This document shows positions 35,557-49,400 of a stretch of DNA of 64,000 nucleotides, one piece after another (the stretch's first letter is position 1; each line of letters opens with the position of its first letter). Below the pieces are notes generated by a model, which was not told the origin of the DNA, did no database searches, and saw only the letters and a program-made list of their open reading frames with translations. The stretch is taken from assembly GCA_022497155.1 (NCBI GenBank), contig MU385751.1, positions 62,001 to 126,000 on the forward strand. Reading direction: 5' to 3'. This DNA is from Whalleya microplaca. Taxonomy: Eukaryota > Ascomycota > Sordariomycetes > Xylariales > Xylariaceae. Made by a program: the position numbers and the translations under genes.

Positions 35557-37072
35557 CTAGTACTTTGGCTTGAAAGGTATCGTTGACATGAATTTGCCTA
35601 CATCGCCTTTGATTTCAAGCAGATTGAAAATCCACTTAAGAATAACAAAGAAGGCCGTCGGTTCACCCATATGCTTGACGCCCGAGACGAAACTAAGGGC
35701 AGGATATTAGATTCGATGCCTACATTCTTTTAAGGAGAAGGAAAGTTGCTTACCGAGCTTCTTTCGGATCACCATGTTGTAGACAGAGGTAATAGTCGTC
35801 GATGGGGAAAATCTCATCATCCGTGCCGTTCACCAACAGAAGACGTGCGCATCCTGGTTTATCCAGTATGCCAGTGCTAAGCAAGGAATACTTGTCTCTG
35901 GCTTCCTTTTTAAAAGTTTCGAGGTCATCACCATAGCCGAATTTATAGCAGAGGGTATGTGCCAAACTAAGGCTATCGTCAGCGAAACTTGCCCGCCTGC
36001 TTAAGCAGTTGGTTGTTGGTGATGGCTGATCGACTCACTCAAATGGATATTCTAAATCACCAACAGCATCTAGCCAGTCTGGGTCGAACATATGATGGCA
36101 TCCGCCGCCTTGCGCTACGACCCCTTTTAACTTGTCGGCGTGCGTGTGTGCCGCTCGAATCCCATAGTAGCCCCCTGTGCTGAAACTCCAGTTGACGATG
36201 CGGCTTTGGTCGATGCCATCTTGTTTCGTTACCCAGTCAAACATGCTGCTCCAAACACGGTCGGGACTCTCTGGGTCTGACGGTGCTCCAGGGTTGTCGC
36301 CGGTACCGGGAATCTCGAAGATGAGAGTAGCGCAACCTAGTTGAGCCCACCCCTCCTTCCAGACTGCAAGTTCCGTACGATACCCGTCTAGGCCGGTGAA
36401 TATAATGATCAGGGGTACTTTGTGAGAACTTGATGCGTTCGAATGGAGGTGATAGAATCCCAGAAGCGACTTTCCGTCGCCATTCGCCGCGTGGGAGTGA
36501 GGGATCTCTACTTGTACCATAGGATGTCGTTGCAGCTTAAGCCCCTCGATAGCAGCTTCTTTGCCTTTTGTCCAGGCGTACCTCTGCTTCTCCGAACGTG
36601 GCGCTGGGAAACGAGAGATGCGATAGACAGCTGAACCTCGTCTTCAGAAGTTTCATCAGTTTCTCTTATCCTCAACGGTTAGAACTGCTATCGTGAAATC
36701 ACTAACAGATATAACTCAGAGGCCTTTTCTAGATTTCCTTCTTCCTCAGCCACCTTAGCTTGGGCTACAAGCTCCTCCGCCTTTGGGAAGAAGCATTGGG
36801 CGTACTCGTCCCAGTCATATGGTCGTTTTAGCCCCTTTTGAACGATAACGTCGACGACCGGTTGGAAATCCTTTGTGGCTCCGAACATGAAGGGATACAC
36901 ACCCATATCGCACTGTTTCAGTCAATATATGGCTTAATGATGTTATCGAGCTTATTATCATCTTTACCAGTGGCTTCCATTTTGTCTCCCACAGCGCCTT
37001 AAAACTCTCATGATGCGGCGCTGGTTGGTTGAATTTCTCTTGTACGAAATACTTCTTGCCCGGCGCGGCCAT
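35557..37072 (-). CDS. Ayg1-like alpha/beta hydrolase (FrsA/DUF1100 superfamily)
   Basis: Five exons, 37072-36968, 36912-36707, 36641-36039, 35966-35754 and 35692-35557, give 420 residues. Family blocks: SFKALWETKW, SAVYRISRFPAPRS, IIIFTGLDGYRTE, FEIPGTGDNPGAP, SPDRVWSSMFDWV and GGYYGIRAAHTHADKL. The nucleophile is Ser258 in SFSTG, where the family usually has GLSAG or similar. The acid is probably in NGTDDEIFPIDD and the His in GVKHMGEP in the last exon. Aspergillus Ayg1 and Wangiella Yg1 shorten a heptaketide naphthopyrone to tetrahydroxynaphthalene for DHN melanin, so this enzyme may act on a polyketide (inference). No melanin PKS lies in the window. The acceptor of exon 4 could be eight bases... 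further upstream in the paired site (TAG at 35973-35975), adding residues; I chose the one that gives YPFDLAHTL. Confidence 0.82.
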
Positions 37073-39710
37073 GCTGATGTCTGAGGTAGTTAAACAAACG
37101 AACTTCTCCAACTGCAGCCAAGAAATCAACCATTGCAACTAGCTTTATGGGCGTGAAGTTGGGAGAGGCCACTTAAATACTTCCGAACCTCAGATCCACT
37201 AATGTCAGAAATCATCTCAACTTTCTTTGATTGAAGTCAACTAGTGCTCGGATGTGGCATGGGGAACCGAGCAACGTTATTCACCTGCTGACATATAGAC
37301 TAGGCTATTGAACAGATGGCTGAGACATGCTGCCGGGTATGACTAGGCAATAAGTCATCTGGCAGGTGTGCGCTGACGTGCGGTCGTTCCCTCGCATTCT
37401 GAATGCGCGAACCGGCGCTCCGAACACGCTCGGTACCGAGACGGTGGTTGCAATGATGCTTAAGTGGAGTCTTCATGCCGCTCGCCACACGAGTGAGCAG
37501 TTATATCCGGCGCGAAGACCATGTATGCGACGTTTGTAGTCTTCGACGTTATGATGCGGAGTTGGCCCCATGGATAGGTATGCATTTACAAGTATTCAAA
37601 ATACACTCGAGATCAAGAGCCATCACCTAGGGTCAGGCAGCCAACCACAAACACGTCTCTTCTAACAGACCATCAGAAGAGAATGCTTTGCGACGACCCC
37701 ACGGAGGACGACATTTCCGTATCCGACCTTCAACCTCCAAATTTCAACGACTTCACCAAACGATCCACACCAGCAACTTGTTGTTCGTCTAAATGAATTC
37801 CGACGCAGGCAGCAGCTGGGGAAGCAGTGAGATGGATCGGTAGACCGTATACGACTCCACAAGACAACTTGACTCTTGAGCCTTCGGGTTGGAAGATTTC
37901 CGTCCACCGACTGTGATGAACAGTTTTGATACCGGAGCGACGGGGGTGGATTTGATAGAACTAATAAAGACGGACTTATCTAACTGAAGTATCATTGAAG
38001 CTGCGTGCTTATATTTGATTCTTGGGGTTCTCAACCCCTCGCACCGATTGTGCGTCTAGCGTAGTGCATATGCAGTGTTCAGCCATTCAATCCATGCACT
38101 GAGCACATAGCCTACATGAATCATGTTACCTGCTGCCTAACAGCAAAGTGTTCGTAAAAAGTCGGGTACTTCTGGAAGCTGCAGAGTGGTTGAAATTGGG
38201 GAATAAAATAAAAATGTAAATTATATGCGAGCTAACTCTTGTGTATAAGGAAGAAAGTAAGAAACAGGGAGGCGGGAGTTTTGAGGTTGAACCTATTCCT
38301 ACTTGAACTTTATATTCTGAAAGAGAGTTACCGTAAGATACAATATGGTTTTCATGCTTTTCGTTATTCTCTTTCTTTCTTTCTTTTTTCTTGAAAAAAA
38401 AAACCCCCTGATTGATTCTCAGACAAATACTCGCAACCTAAAGTGGACTATATGCCCAAGCTACAGCGATGAGTAGTTCGATCCCACTCCTGAATTCCAC
38501 TCATAGATGCCATCAAATTATAACCCGTATTACACCAGAAACCTTTAGTATGAGGACAGTATGCCACTTCGTGCAGCCTATGCTGACCCCTGGCCATATT
38601 TGGATGATAATCGTTGACGTCATTATAGAGGACCGTAACGCAGAAAATGATGGCAATATCTTGGTTGGAATTAAGCTATTATATCAATCGGCTTCTGTAT
38701 AGTACATGTCATTGTCGACGTACTGAATATACTGAGTCAACGAGGTAAAGAGCTCATACAAAATATCCAGATCCGCACGAGGTTGCCACATCCCCAGACA
38801 ACACTAGATGTCTATCTAAGCTATAAGGCTGTCTATAACATCCTGCTTCTACATTGCCTAGCTTGCTAGAAACCCTTATATTGGTTCACTTTTCTTTTAA
38901 TTCTATTAGGATGAAAGCGCCGCTAGGCTAGGGACCATAAGGATGACTCGGTATGTTATCGTGATGAATTAATATGCCACAGCAATTGTGTGTATAGTCG
39001 TCATTTAGACGTTTCCGTGATCACAACTAACTTGCCAATGTTACTTGAGCATCACATTGTTCCAGGTGGTTTTCCCACGCTTGTTACGTTTGGGAGATCG
39101 TATTGAAGTAATAAGGCCTTAGGACCACTATTTTCCCTAGCTCCGTGACAAGGGATCTGGAACAACTACCCCTATCGTGATACGACGTACATAGTAATCA
39201 AGGTCTAAGAAACACAAAAAGCAATAAATGATAAACTGAATCGATGAGAAAAGTGAGGAGGTTTGTCCATCTAAATTGATCGATGAAGATTGTGTTGGTT
39301 CTTTAATGCTGTTATACAGCTCGTGCATTCCCAGGTACCCAATGAGACTCACCCTATATACTGCGAACCAGCAGCCAAGTAGAAATCAACCTATAAACTA
39401 CCATATATAAGCCTGGAATCATCATGGTCACTATATGTAGGCCAATAAAAGATGTTCCCGTAGCCCAACAACAACAGTTAATACCCGCATATTATGTAGT
39501 TAACCACACATTCATCATACGTCTGTGGTCATACTCAGTTATGTAGTTATCTATACTTGCCTGTGTTTGGATTGCGAACTAACTAACGACACTAAGCCCT
39601 GAAACCAACCGCATTGATTAACATCCTATTATAAGAAGACCTACTGTATAACATCACCTCCCTAAAGCTCAAAACCCACGTGGGACATTTTTTAAGCATT
39701 CCTCGAGATC
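37073..39710. other. 2.6-kb AT-rich intergenic region
   Basis: Between the Ayg1-like hydrolase (-) and the GMC pseudogene (+). Only short frames with no family resemblance. An A/T homopolymer patch lies at 38376-38405. It might include decayed sequence I cannot identify. Confidence 0.5.
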
Positions 39711-41820
39711 ATGCCATCGGTATAATATGACTTTGTGATCATAGGAGGAGGCACAGCTGGGCTTGTCGTGGCCACTCGTCTATCCGAAGATCCAAGTCAA
39801 CATACCATTTTGCTGGAAGCTGGGGCAGATCTCAGTGGTGATCCACGAGTAAAGACGCCGGCCTTGTATGGGGCTTTGTTGAAATCGGAAGCCGATTGGG
39901 GTTTTCAAACTGAGCCTCAAGTATACACATGACCTTTTACTCGAAAGACACAGAGTGCTAACTAATATCATCCAAGCCAAATCTAAATGGGAGGTCAATC
40001 AATTTGCACCAAGGTAGGACCCTCGGGGGATCGAGTGCCATTAATGCGGAAGTCTTCGTCCCTCCTACCACCGGCTCCCTCAATAGTTGGGAAGCACTTG
40101 GGAACGACGGATGGAATTGGAGCAGCCTCCAAAAATATTACGTCAAAGCGTTTACACCCCCAACTGTCGACGGAGAGTTGAAAAGGATCCTGGGAATAGA
40201 CGAGTGGGATCCCATGCTTTAGATGGCGCTTTGAGTCCCAACGGCCCACTTCAACTGTCTTACGCCGGTGATCTGGAACACCCGATCCGCCAGGCCTGGG
40301 CAGCAACATTCAAGGAAAAGGGCTACCATATATCAAATGACCCATTTCTTGGAATATCGGTCGGAGCCTTCAGTTGTCTCTCCACCATACATCCAGTCAA
40401 GAAGGAAAGAGTTTCTGCAACTTCGGCATACTAGAACCCTATCAAAGATAGGCCCAGCCTTGTAGTTCTCACGAATGCGGTAGTCGAGAGGATTCTATCT
40501 GAAGATGTGGGTTCAGATTATACAAAAGCTACCGGAGTTCAATATGCGCACAACGGCAGGACAGAAACCATTACGACTAGAAAAGAAGTTATCCTCGCTG
40601 CCGGCGTTTTGCAATCCCCAAAAGTCCTTGAATTGTCAGGCATTGGTAACGCGACATTGCTCAAGAGTCATGGAATTAAACCCGTCCAGGATCTTCCAGG
40701 AGTGGGAGAAAATATTCATGATCACCTTATCTGCGGCGCAAGTTTCGAGGCAATCGATAACTTAGAGACACTCGATGCCATTGTGAGACAAGAACCAGAA
40801 GCACTGGGGAAAGCTATGCAAGATTATGCGAGCCAGAGTGGTTTGCTAACGTCCGTCGGAATCCATACCTACGCATACCTACCTGTGGTTGAATATCTCT
40901 CTGACGAAGGCCGGGAAACAGTTAAGCAGCTGCTTTCTCACCACCGTCCTTCCTCCGTTGGAAGTGATCCAAATGATATCCGTGCTCGATCGTACTATGA
41001 TGTTGCTGAAAGGGCGTTGCTTAATCCAAAGGAACCCTCGGCTGCTTTTTATCAGTTATAGGGCAGCAGGTTCTCCCAGTTGATCCCAATTCCAACTCAC
41101 CTTCCGGTCCCGTGCCAGGCAAGTTTCTCACACTGGGCGTGATGCTTTCTCAGCCGCTTTCTCGAGGTAGCGTTCATATTGCATCTAGGGTACGTACGAA
41201 TATCTTTTGTATTGGTAATTGTAGATTTTTGATTCTGTGGATTTTGAAACCCCATCTTGTCACATTAGCTAACCTCTTCTATAGTACGCTGAATATTATC
41301 ACATTTGTCGTTACAACTAGGTCGAGCTCGGAAAAACAGCATGAACTCCTTCGAATAAGAGTTTAGGCACCAACACAGAAGGCTAATTTTAAGTAATGAC
41401 CCATTGACGGCACCCGCCATCGACCCCAACTACCTTTCACACCCAGTTGACGTCGAGGTTCTAGCGCAGCATATGCGTTATCTCGACAACATCGCTAAGT
41501 CATCGCCCTTCAGCGAGTTACTCAAACAACCACTCTCCCGTCGCGATCCGGCTTCTCGCTTTCCCGACATCGAGGCGGCAAAGAAATACGTGAGCACAAG
41601 TGCAATATCGATGTGGCATTTAGGAGGAACCTGCGCGATGTTGCCGAAGGAGAAGGGTGGCGTTGTGAGCCCCAAGCTCAAGGTCTATAGCGTGGATAAT
41701 CTTCGCGTCGTAGATTCCAGCGCCATTCCGCTCATTGGTACTGCCAATTTGCAGTCGACTGTCTATGCGTTCGCTGAGAGAGCTGCAGATTTGATCAAGC
41801 AGGATTACGGGCTGAAATAG
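39711..41820 (+). pseudogene. GMC oxidoreductase pseudogene (FAD-dependent)
   Basis: A near full-length glucose-methanol-choline oxidoreductase can be followed but is broken repeatedly. It opens MPSV, then an in-frame TAA at 39723-39725, then the FAD-binding motif DFVIIGGGTAGLVVATRLSE. An intact-looking GTATAC...AAG intron (39921-39976) leads to GRTLGGSSAINAEVF. A frameshift follows near 40200-40215, a TAG at 40432-40434 inside the region SAY/NPIKDRP, and a stop plus frame change near 41059-41061. The GMC signature GVLQSPKVLELSGIGNATLL is at about 40603-40662. A second intron-like gap (about 41190-41396) precedes the C-terminal domain, which carries the catalytic-His block ISMWHLGGTCAML and ends in the usual GTANLQSTVYAFAERAADLI. 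The lesions are independent, so a single assembly error cannot explain them. The family includes aryl-alcohol and choline oxidases and tailoring enzymes. Confidence 0.85.
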
Positions 41821-43433
41821 GGGGGTCCCTTACGTACGTTGAGTTGCTGCCAAAGAGCGTTAGCGATAGATCACCCATTATCTAAAGTTGTTGGATGAGT
41901 TAATACCTAGTCAATATCTCTGAAGGGCAATTCAGGATCTACCATTTGCCTGTATCTGACATTGATGGGCTCTGTAAATATCCATCCCCTGGAAGTTATC
42001 CATGAACTTCGTAGTTGACACCGTATAGGGCGCAACTCGCACGTATGTGTAACGAATATATCAATTAGTCAATTGTGATCCAACTATTCGTCCAGCCGAG
42101 TGCATTCAACAAGGACTTCTTGTACCAACCCCACTCGCTCTCCTATTTGTTGCACATGGTAAGGCGTGTATCATCCATATGCTGCGATAGGCGCAGCACG
42201 TAGCAGATAAAATTAGTTGAGCTAATATGGCAATCTTGAATATAAACGCTTTATGTTATCTACCTTTAACTTATTGTTTCTCGAAATAGAGAATAGCCAG
42301 AAAATGACGTAGCTGTATTGTTCGCTTACATGAAGACAGGTTCGAATACAGAAAGTTGTATGTCCATGAGGAAATAGATTTTTCCCCGGTATCAGATGTA
42401 AGTATGTAGAACAGCATTATCTCAACAATGATCACTCTCAAACTCTAGGCATGGGTTAGTATGAAACAGCTGATAGTAGTTACGGTTGATTTATAGCTCT
42501 CTTGTCTTGTAAGATAGGTTAGGCAGCTATGTTGGAACGATAAGCACATTGTCTTGACTTAAGATGGTATGCAACTAAGCTGCTTCAACCTCAGTCTTAG
42601 TTGACAATAACCATCGTACATGATACTAGGCAGCCGGGGGTGAATATGTTACTCGAAGTCCTTCACGGCAATATAGACAAACAAAGTTCTTCGAAATTGT
42701 CCAGACTTATGCGAGCTCACACCATCAAGGCAGCCTGTTTCTTTACGCGATACATGTATGATGCAAAAGACTTGGGCCTATGGATAATGCCGTGACATCA
42801 TTTCTCTGGAACCAAAATGGCAAGAGGAAGAAACCGGTGACAACTGCCTACCAAGAGGAATTCAATGAATTAGGCAAACATCACGCAAAAAGTTCGTAGA
42901 TCGACCGATGAAAATTGGTCGTTCTATATACGAAGTACCTCGGCAAAAATTACCTATAATAACCTTAGTAGGTCAGTATTAGAGAGGTGGTAGCGCGAGG
43001 TCACAAGACTTCGCGATTCCCTTAGCCCCCATGGCTCCTCGTAAATGCCCCCTAGATCCCTGTCTGGGCTTAGGCTTCAGGTGCCTTCAGCTCGTCAATA
43101 GCGCGTTTGTTAGTGTACAGTTAACTACGCGTACCTGAAAATTGACCCCTCACTCTCCACCTACAACCCACAACCTCCAACCATGAGAAAGTGTACAGAG
43201 ATCTGACAGGTTAGATCCTGGTATGCTGCCTAGCCATGAGTTGAAGCTATTTTAGAATTCACACCGGTGCATAGCGAGTCCATAGCGTATAAAATATCAA
43301 ACATATATCTTCTTCTCCAGCTGTAGCCTTTCTCTCCTCATTCATAGCTCCGGTTATATAGGAGCAACGGCACAACTCACGATTGACCATCCCTTACTAA
43401 ACCAGACGGAAACTCAGTTAACAATTAAGCAAA
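41821..43433. other. 1.6-kb AT-rich intergenic region
   Basis: Between the GMC pseudogene and the ankyrin gene; includes the latter's promoter. No supported coding sequence. A GGTTCGAATAC element near 42340 resembles a tRNA B box but has no tRNA structure around it. Confidence 0.5.
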
Positions 43434-46400
43434 ATGACTCACATATCACTCCCCCAGTTGCCAGTTGCACATGATGAGCTGCCAAGCTACATCAGAAAGC
43501 ACTCTGATATCCCCATGCGGGAATTGATGAGCCCCTATCGTCAATTTGAAGCTCAGCTGCGTGAGATGTACGCTCAGCAACGCGACAATTCCATCCTGGA
43601 TGATCCATATATCAACGTCCTTCCCCTTTTCACCAAAGACACGCCACTCATAAAGACCCGTGCTCGAAATCTGGAAGCGGAAACTCCGCAGGAGAAGGAC
43701 AAGTATATCATGTCCCTTCCAGACGACAAGCGCCGGCCAAGTGGCTCTCCCGCAGTTGTTGAATCCCTGAAGGAGTTTCGCCATAATTTTAGCGTTTTCT
43801 CCGAGTCGTCTCTAACTGACATGGACTGGAGCAATGTCGTTGCAGCAGGTTCATCTGTTGTGAACTGCTTGCTACCTGTTCCTACTGAGTACCAAAAGTC
43901 CAAGAGGGCCCTCCGCCAGTACTATCACGAGAAGTTTTGCCCGGCCTCTGACGTTGACCTGTTCTTGTATGGGCTTACTGAAGACCAAGCTATTGAGAAG
44001 ATAAAAGTCATCGAGACGGGTATTCGTGACGCTATTCTCTCGGAAGTCACTGTTGTACGGACCAAGAACGCGATTACTATCTGTAAGTTCTTGATTTGTT
44101 TTGAGCATGATACTGGCTAAACTTTTCGATAAGGCAGCCAATACCCAACTCGCCATGTTCAGGTAAGAGTTGGTTTGTTGTGATTTGCTTGTTTTCTGCT
44201 CACTTCTCCTAGATCGTCCTTCGTGTATACAAATCAGTCTCTGAGATTCTGGCCGGCTTTGACATCGACTGCTCTGGGGCGGCGTATGATGGGAAGCAGG
44301 TCTACTGCACCCCGAGAGCTCTAGCTTCATACATTACGCAGATTAATCCTGTTGATCTCAGTCGAAGAAGCCCTTCATACGAGAATCGATTGTCTAAATA
44401 CAGTCACCGAAACTTTGAGGTGTACTGGCCAGAGCTTGATCGATCTCGTATTGACCCAACAATCTTTGAGCGTAGCTTTCACAGGACGTTAGGCCTTGCG
44501 CGTCTTCTCGTCCTCGAACGTCTTCCGTCTACCAATGCAAGGGACCAATATTTAAAGAAGCGCCGAGAGGAGCGAGGAAGACCAGACCCTGGCTTTTGCA
44601 ACCAACATCGACTTCGTGGAAATATCAAGGATATTCACGAGGATGAAGTTGCTGATTGGGTCGACGAGGATGAGGTCTCCAACTACCATACCTTTACGAT
44701 ACCTTACGGCGTCAAATTCCATGCCAAGAAGATCGAGAAACTTTGCTACACGAGAGACTTGCGTAAGTTCAATCTTTCAATTTTCCCTCTACTTTCTATA
44801 TCCCATATAGTTTAAAGACACGCGCTCGCGATATTTCCTTCTGAAGCTTTGGTTGGGTAGGCCAACAAGGCTGATGAGAAAACCCACTTCCTCAGTTATT
44901 ACTGAAGTCTTCAGGGGCCTCTTGAAGACGTGCGGTTTTTTTATTTCTATTTTTTTCTTTTGTTTTCTTTTGTTTTGTCTTTATTGGATAGAGTCGTGAA
45001 AACTCGCACCTTTAGCTGTTTGCTAACCACCTATATGGCAGTGCTGAATGCCGAATGGAATCAACCCAAGGAACGGGACGTTTACCTCCACAGGCATCCT
45101 GCCTTCTTTGGACGAGTAGAAGATGTAAGCGACAATGGTGACAATATATTGAGTAGGCCACTAAAATCTGTAAGGTCATCAGTGATTGCTGCGGTACTTG
45201 CCCAAAACCAACCACTCCTGAAGAGATTGAGATAGCGAAGAAAGAGAGTGAGATTTACGTTTCGGGCAACGTGTCTTTTCGCATTGATGACCCAGGCAGA
45301 CAGGCAAGTTAGCATTACCATCCGGTATTTACTTCTACTAACACATCTACAGCAAATTGGGTCATTTAATCCCCTTACAGATAATGATTGGACAGAGATG
45401 GCATATGTTGGTAACACAGCTCTGTTGTGCCAAGCTATCGTCGACGGTGACATAGAGCATGTCGAGGATTGGCTCGCTCAAGAAGGTGCTGGCCCTAACA
45501 AGAGGGACTACACGGGCAGAACGCCGTTGCATCTTGCTGTTATCAGCTCGACCGCTGAGATTGTCAAGTGCTTGGTAAACCATGGTGCCCGTCTAGTCCC
45601 TCGTCTGGCTGATGGACGTACAGCACTCCATCTGGCCGCGGCACGTGGTGACGCCGAAATAATAAAGATACTGCTTGGAAAGAGCAATGCCAATGAAGAG
45701 GAGGAGGAAGATAGACAGGATAAGCGTCGCAAAGCTCGACTTGCGTCACTTAAAGGAGTACGTGGCAGAAAGACCATCAAAGAAGCCGAGACTCTGCAGC
45801 CCGATGATAGTGCTGGCAGTGACGAAGATTCTGAGGCGGAACTGGTAGACGCTAGCATCTCCGACGATGGTATGCAATCGGTTACGACAGGATCCTTCGT
45901 AAAAGTCGACAAAAGTGACGAGAATCCAAAGAATGAGGCAACCGCACTTGATGACGACCAGAGCGAGCCGGACTTCTATAAGGTCGATGTTGTCGCTTGG
46001 GACTCCAAATGCAGTGCATTGCACCTTGCCATTCTTGGTGGCCATTGCTCTATCGTAGAGCTGCTATGCCAGGAGTTTGGCGCTGATGTGCTACTGCCTA
46101 TCAAGATTGGTGATGGATCATACTCAAACCCCAAAGTCGCCATTCTCACCCTGGTTTTAGCGCTGGCGCTTCCATTGGACAAAGCTGTGTGCATGGCGCA
46201 GACTTTGTTGAGGTTGGGTGCCACATGTTCGCAAGCTGATGCCAATGGAGTGACTGCATTCCATCGATACATCCAGAGCGGCGCACCGAGCTTAGTTGAG
46301 AGTTTATGGGACAACGATAAGAGGGGACTCAAAACTGCTATCAATCATATAGCGATATCTGGCTCAGTTCACAACGGCAGTACTACAACCCCCTTGATGA

Positions 46401-49400
46401 CAGCTATCGACAGAGGTGATCCGATACTTGTACTTAAACTGCTTGGAGAAGGGGCGAAACCTCAGATCGACTTTGATTCATGGCTGAAAAGTGCGAAATT
46501 TTCCTTCGAGGAGCAGCTCCGCGTAAGTTTACAATTGAAGACTTCACTTGCTCAACCTCTGATATACCTATTATGCAAATCTGATGTCACTGATGGCCGT
46601 TTCACGAACACCGGTAATCTCCAGGCTCAATTCAGACATCATACATTCCAGCCCTGAGCATTGCTAACTTAAAGTTGGTAGGATTACGAATCTAACTTTG
46701 AACGCTTCCAAGAGATGACTGAACAGCCTCTTATAGTAGCGATCAAGTCACCGCATCCTGACACGGCAATAGAATTATTGGAGCAGGGAGCTGATCCTAA
46801 CACTATTACCAAGTCGAGCTATAAAGTCATTCGCCATGTATGGGCGCGTTGGCAAAAGGGCCAAACCGCTCTTGATGTCGTTCGTGATGAACTCCATAAG
46901 TTCCGTGAGTATGAAGGGGACAAAATTCAGTCTACACGAAGCCAAGGTTACTTGAGGGCACGCAATGAAAAATTGGAGCCTCCACTGGAGCCTTCTGGAA
47001 CCACAGAGTTCCTTGAAGGTTTCGATGAAGACACGTATCAACACTGGCTAGTTTCCACAGACATTGCGGAAGAATTTGACGCATACAAGAAAGCACTGAA
47101 GCACTACGAAAAGAAGAAAGAAAATAGAGCTAAGCTGAGGGGATCAATGGCAAAGACGGAAGCGATTGAGGATATCCTCTCACAGCTGGAGAAAGTTGAG
47201 AAAGCTCTTGAGGGCAAAGGTGCCAAAACTTTCAATCAGCTCCATCCAGATATCAAAGATCCTGATGAGTCCTCGAACCAATCACCGAAGAAATCCTCAG
47301 GGTCTCCTTACTCCCTGGATTTCAAATTCAGTAATGCCATAGACGTTACAGAGGCAAGAAAAGGTGCATACATCAAGTTGTGGGTACCATCCAGACCTTG
47401 CCTATTCTGCTATATCACTAATATCCTGAAGGTTCGAAGCGGCGTGGACTGGTGATCTCGCTACAATCAAGTCACTAACCCTAGCCCCTTGGGATGTAGA
47501 CAAACAGGAACCGCCACTAAAGATGGCCGTTTCTGATTCAAAAGGAAACAATCCGTTCTCACTTGCATTCCTCAAAGGACACTATGAAGTAGCAAAAGCG
47601 ATCCTAGAAATCGTACAGGCCCAGTGGGTGCCCAAGGAAGAGGACAAGGCACAATTTACAATGAACAAGGATGACGACGAAGAGTCCTATGATTCATCTG
47701 ACGCAAAGAGTGAAGTCGAACTAGAAATCTATAAAAAGAAGATTGATGGTCAACTCACTATCGACAACCTCGGCCAGGTGTCAATGCAGGTCAAGAGCGA
47801 GACTCTCCCCAGTACCTTTCTCAATTGGGCAGCGCCAACATTCGTCTTGCGTGACGGGAAGGTGGAAGACACCAAGCGCAAAGAGAGCCTTATTGATTTC
47901 GCTACGACCCAGAATGACAGCAAGGGTTTCAATTTCTTGATGGATCTGCTCATTCAGTTCACCAGTCAGGAGCCCGAAGACGCCGGTAACCCTGAGGCTA
48001 CGCGCTTCTACATGCTTTCCCATAACCAATTCGGTCAGGCAGTAACGCTAGGCCGAACCGATATGCTTGCGAAAGCGATTATACGAACCGGTGCTGGAAT
48101 TCCTATAGAGCACCTAGTAACTGAGAGTGGCAGCGAAATAAAGCTGAAGCCTCGTTACTATCAGGGATTGAGCGTCTACGGTAAGAAAAGGGCGGACTGG
48201 GCCAATGCTGGCCGCAATCTTGTGACGAAGGCGGGCGGAAGCAAGGTACCGCCACTGCTACTCGCGGCGATCAATGGATCGCTCGAATCTACCGAGTGGT
48301 TTATGAGCGACGCGCCAATGAGACACTATCTAGAGTTTGGCAATTCCAAGGTCGCCAAGGAAGATACTCGCCTCAAACATCTCCACGAGGCACCTGGAGG
48401 GTTTGACAGAGCTATCTTTAAGTGGATAAGCGTCCAAAGTAAGCTCACTTATCTATCTAAGGAATCATATGGCTTGACTAACGGCTATCAGATGATCTTG
48501 TGATTCACTGCGCTGTGATGGGACCCTTGGGAGATGGCACTAACCGGCTGATTGAGTACTTGATCAGAGTGTACCCATCATCTTTAGAGGTCAGTAACCC
48601 TTCTCGACCCTGACATTTTGGATAGTCAAAGACAAGTTGAGTCCGAGACGATGGCCCCGGGGTGCTCTATCCTTTGATCGATTCCTTCTAGTATTGGAAA
48701 GGCAGAGTTAAACAGAGTAACTACTGACTTTTACGTATGGAACAGGCAAAGTCTACTCAAGGGTACTCGCCTCTTTACCTGGCGTGCCTTCTCGGAAGAG
48801 TTCAATTCGCAAAGACGCTCATCAATGCTGGAGCTGATCAATCAGTCAAAGACAAGTTGTTCAACAACATTATTCACGCTGCATTGACCAACAACCCCAA
48901 GGGTGACCAGCTTCGCGAACTGCTGGACCTCCTAGACCTAGACCTAAGATCTCACATGTTCCACCAACGAACCCACCTCACTCATGGCGGTGACACTCCT
49001 CTCCACTTCTGGTTGAAAGCTGCCAATCCGCTCTCATACACCTGGGATTACAGTTTGCACGGTGCCTATCACCGCGAGCTCCTTAAAGAGAATCTTGAAA
49101 ACGTGAAGCTCCTAAGCCTTATTCTCGAGTACACTCAGGGTACAGACCTCGAGATCCTGAATGGTGCTGGTGACACAGTCCTCCACAGTGCAGTCATCCG
49201 CCATCTCGACAAGCATGTACGGGTCATCCTCGATCAGAACCCCAAGCTATTGTTCCGCGAGAACGCTGTGGGCCGTATCCCCAGCGAAATCGCGTACGAC
49301 ATATTCATTAACTCCAAAGCAGAAGGCCTTAACCCCATCGAGATCAATGCCAGCAAGACCATAGCTGATATGCTATCTAAGTGTCCTCAGACGTTTGTGC

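Noticed and set aside
42335..42355. tRNA B-box-like GGTTCGAATAC
   Set aside because: No matching A box, no cloverleaf arms around it. I found no convincing tRNA gene anywhere in the window.
46523..46681. possible extra exon inside the 159-nt ankyrin intron
   Set aside because: The reading frame stays open past the GTAAGT donor, but the family sequence runs directly from FEEQLR to the DYESNFERF side, so a single intron is the simpler model.
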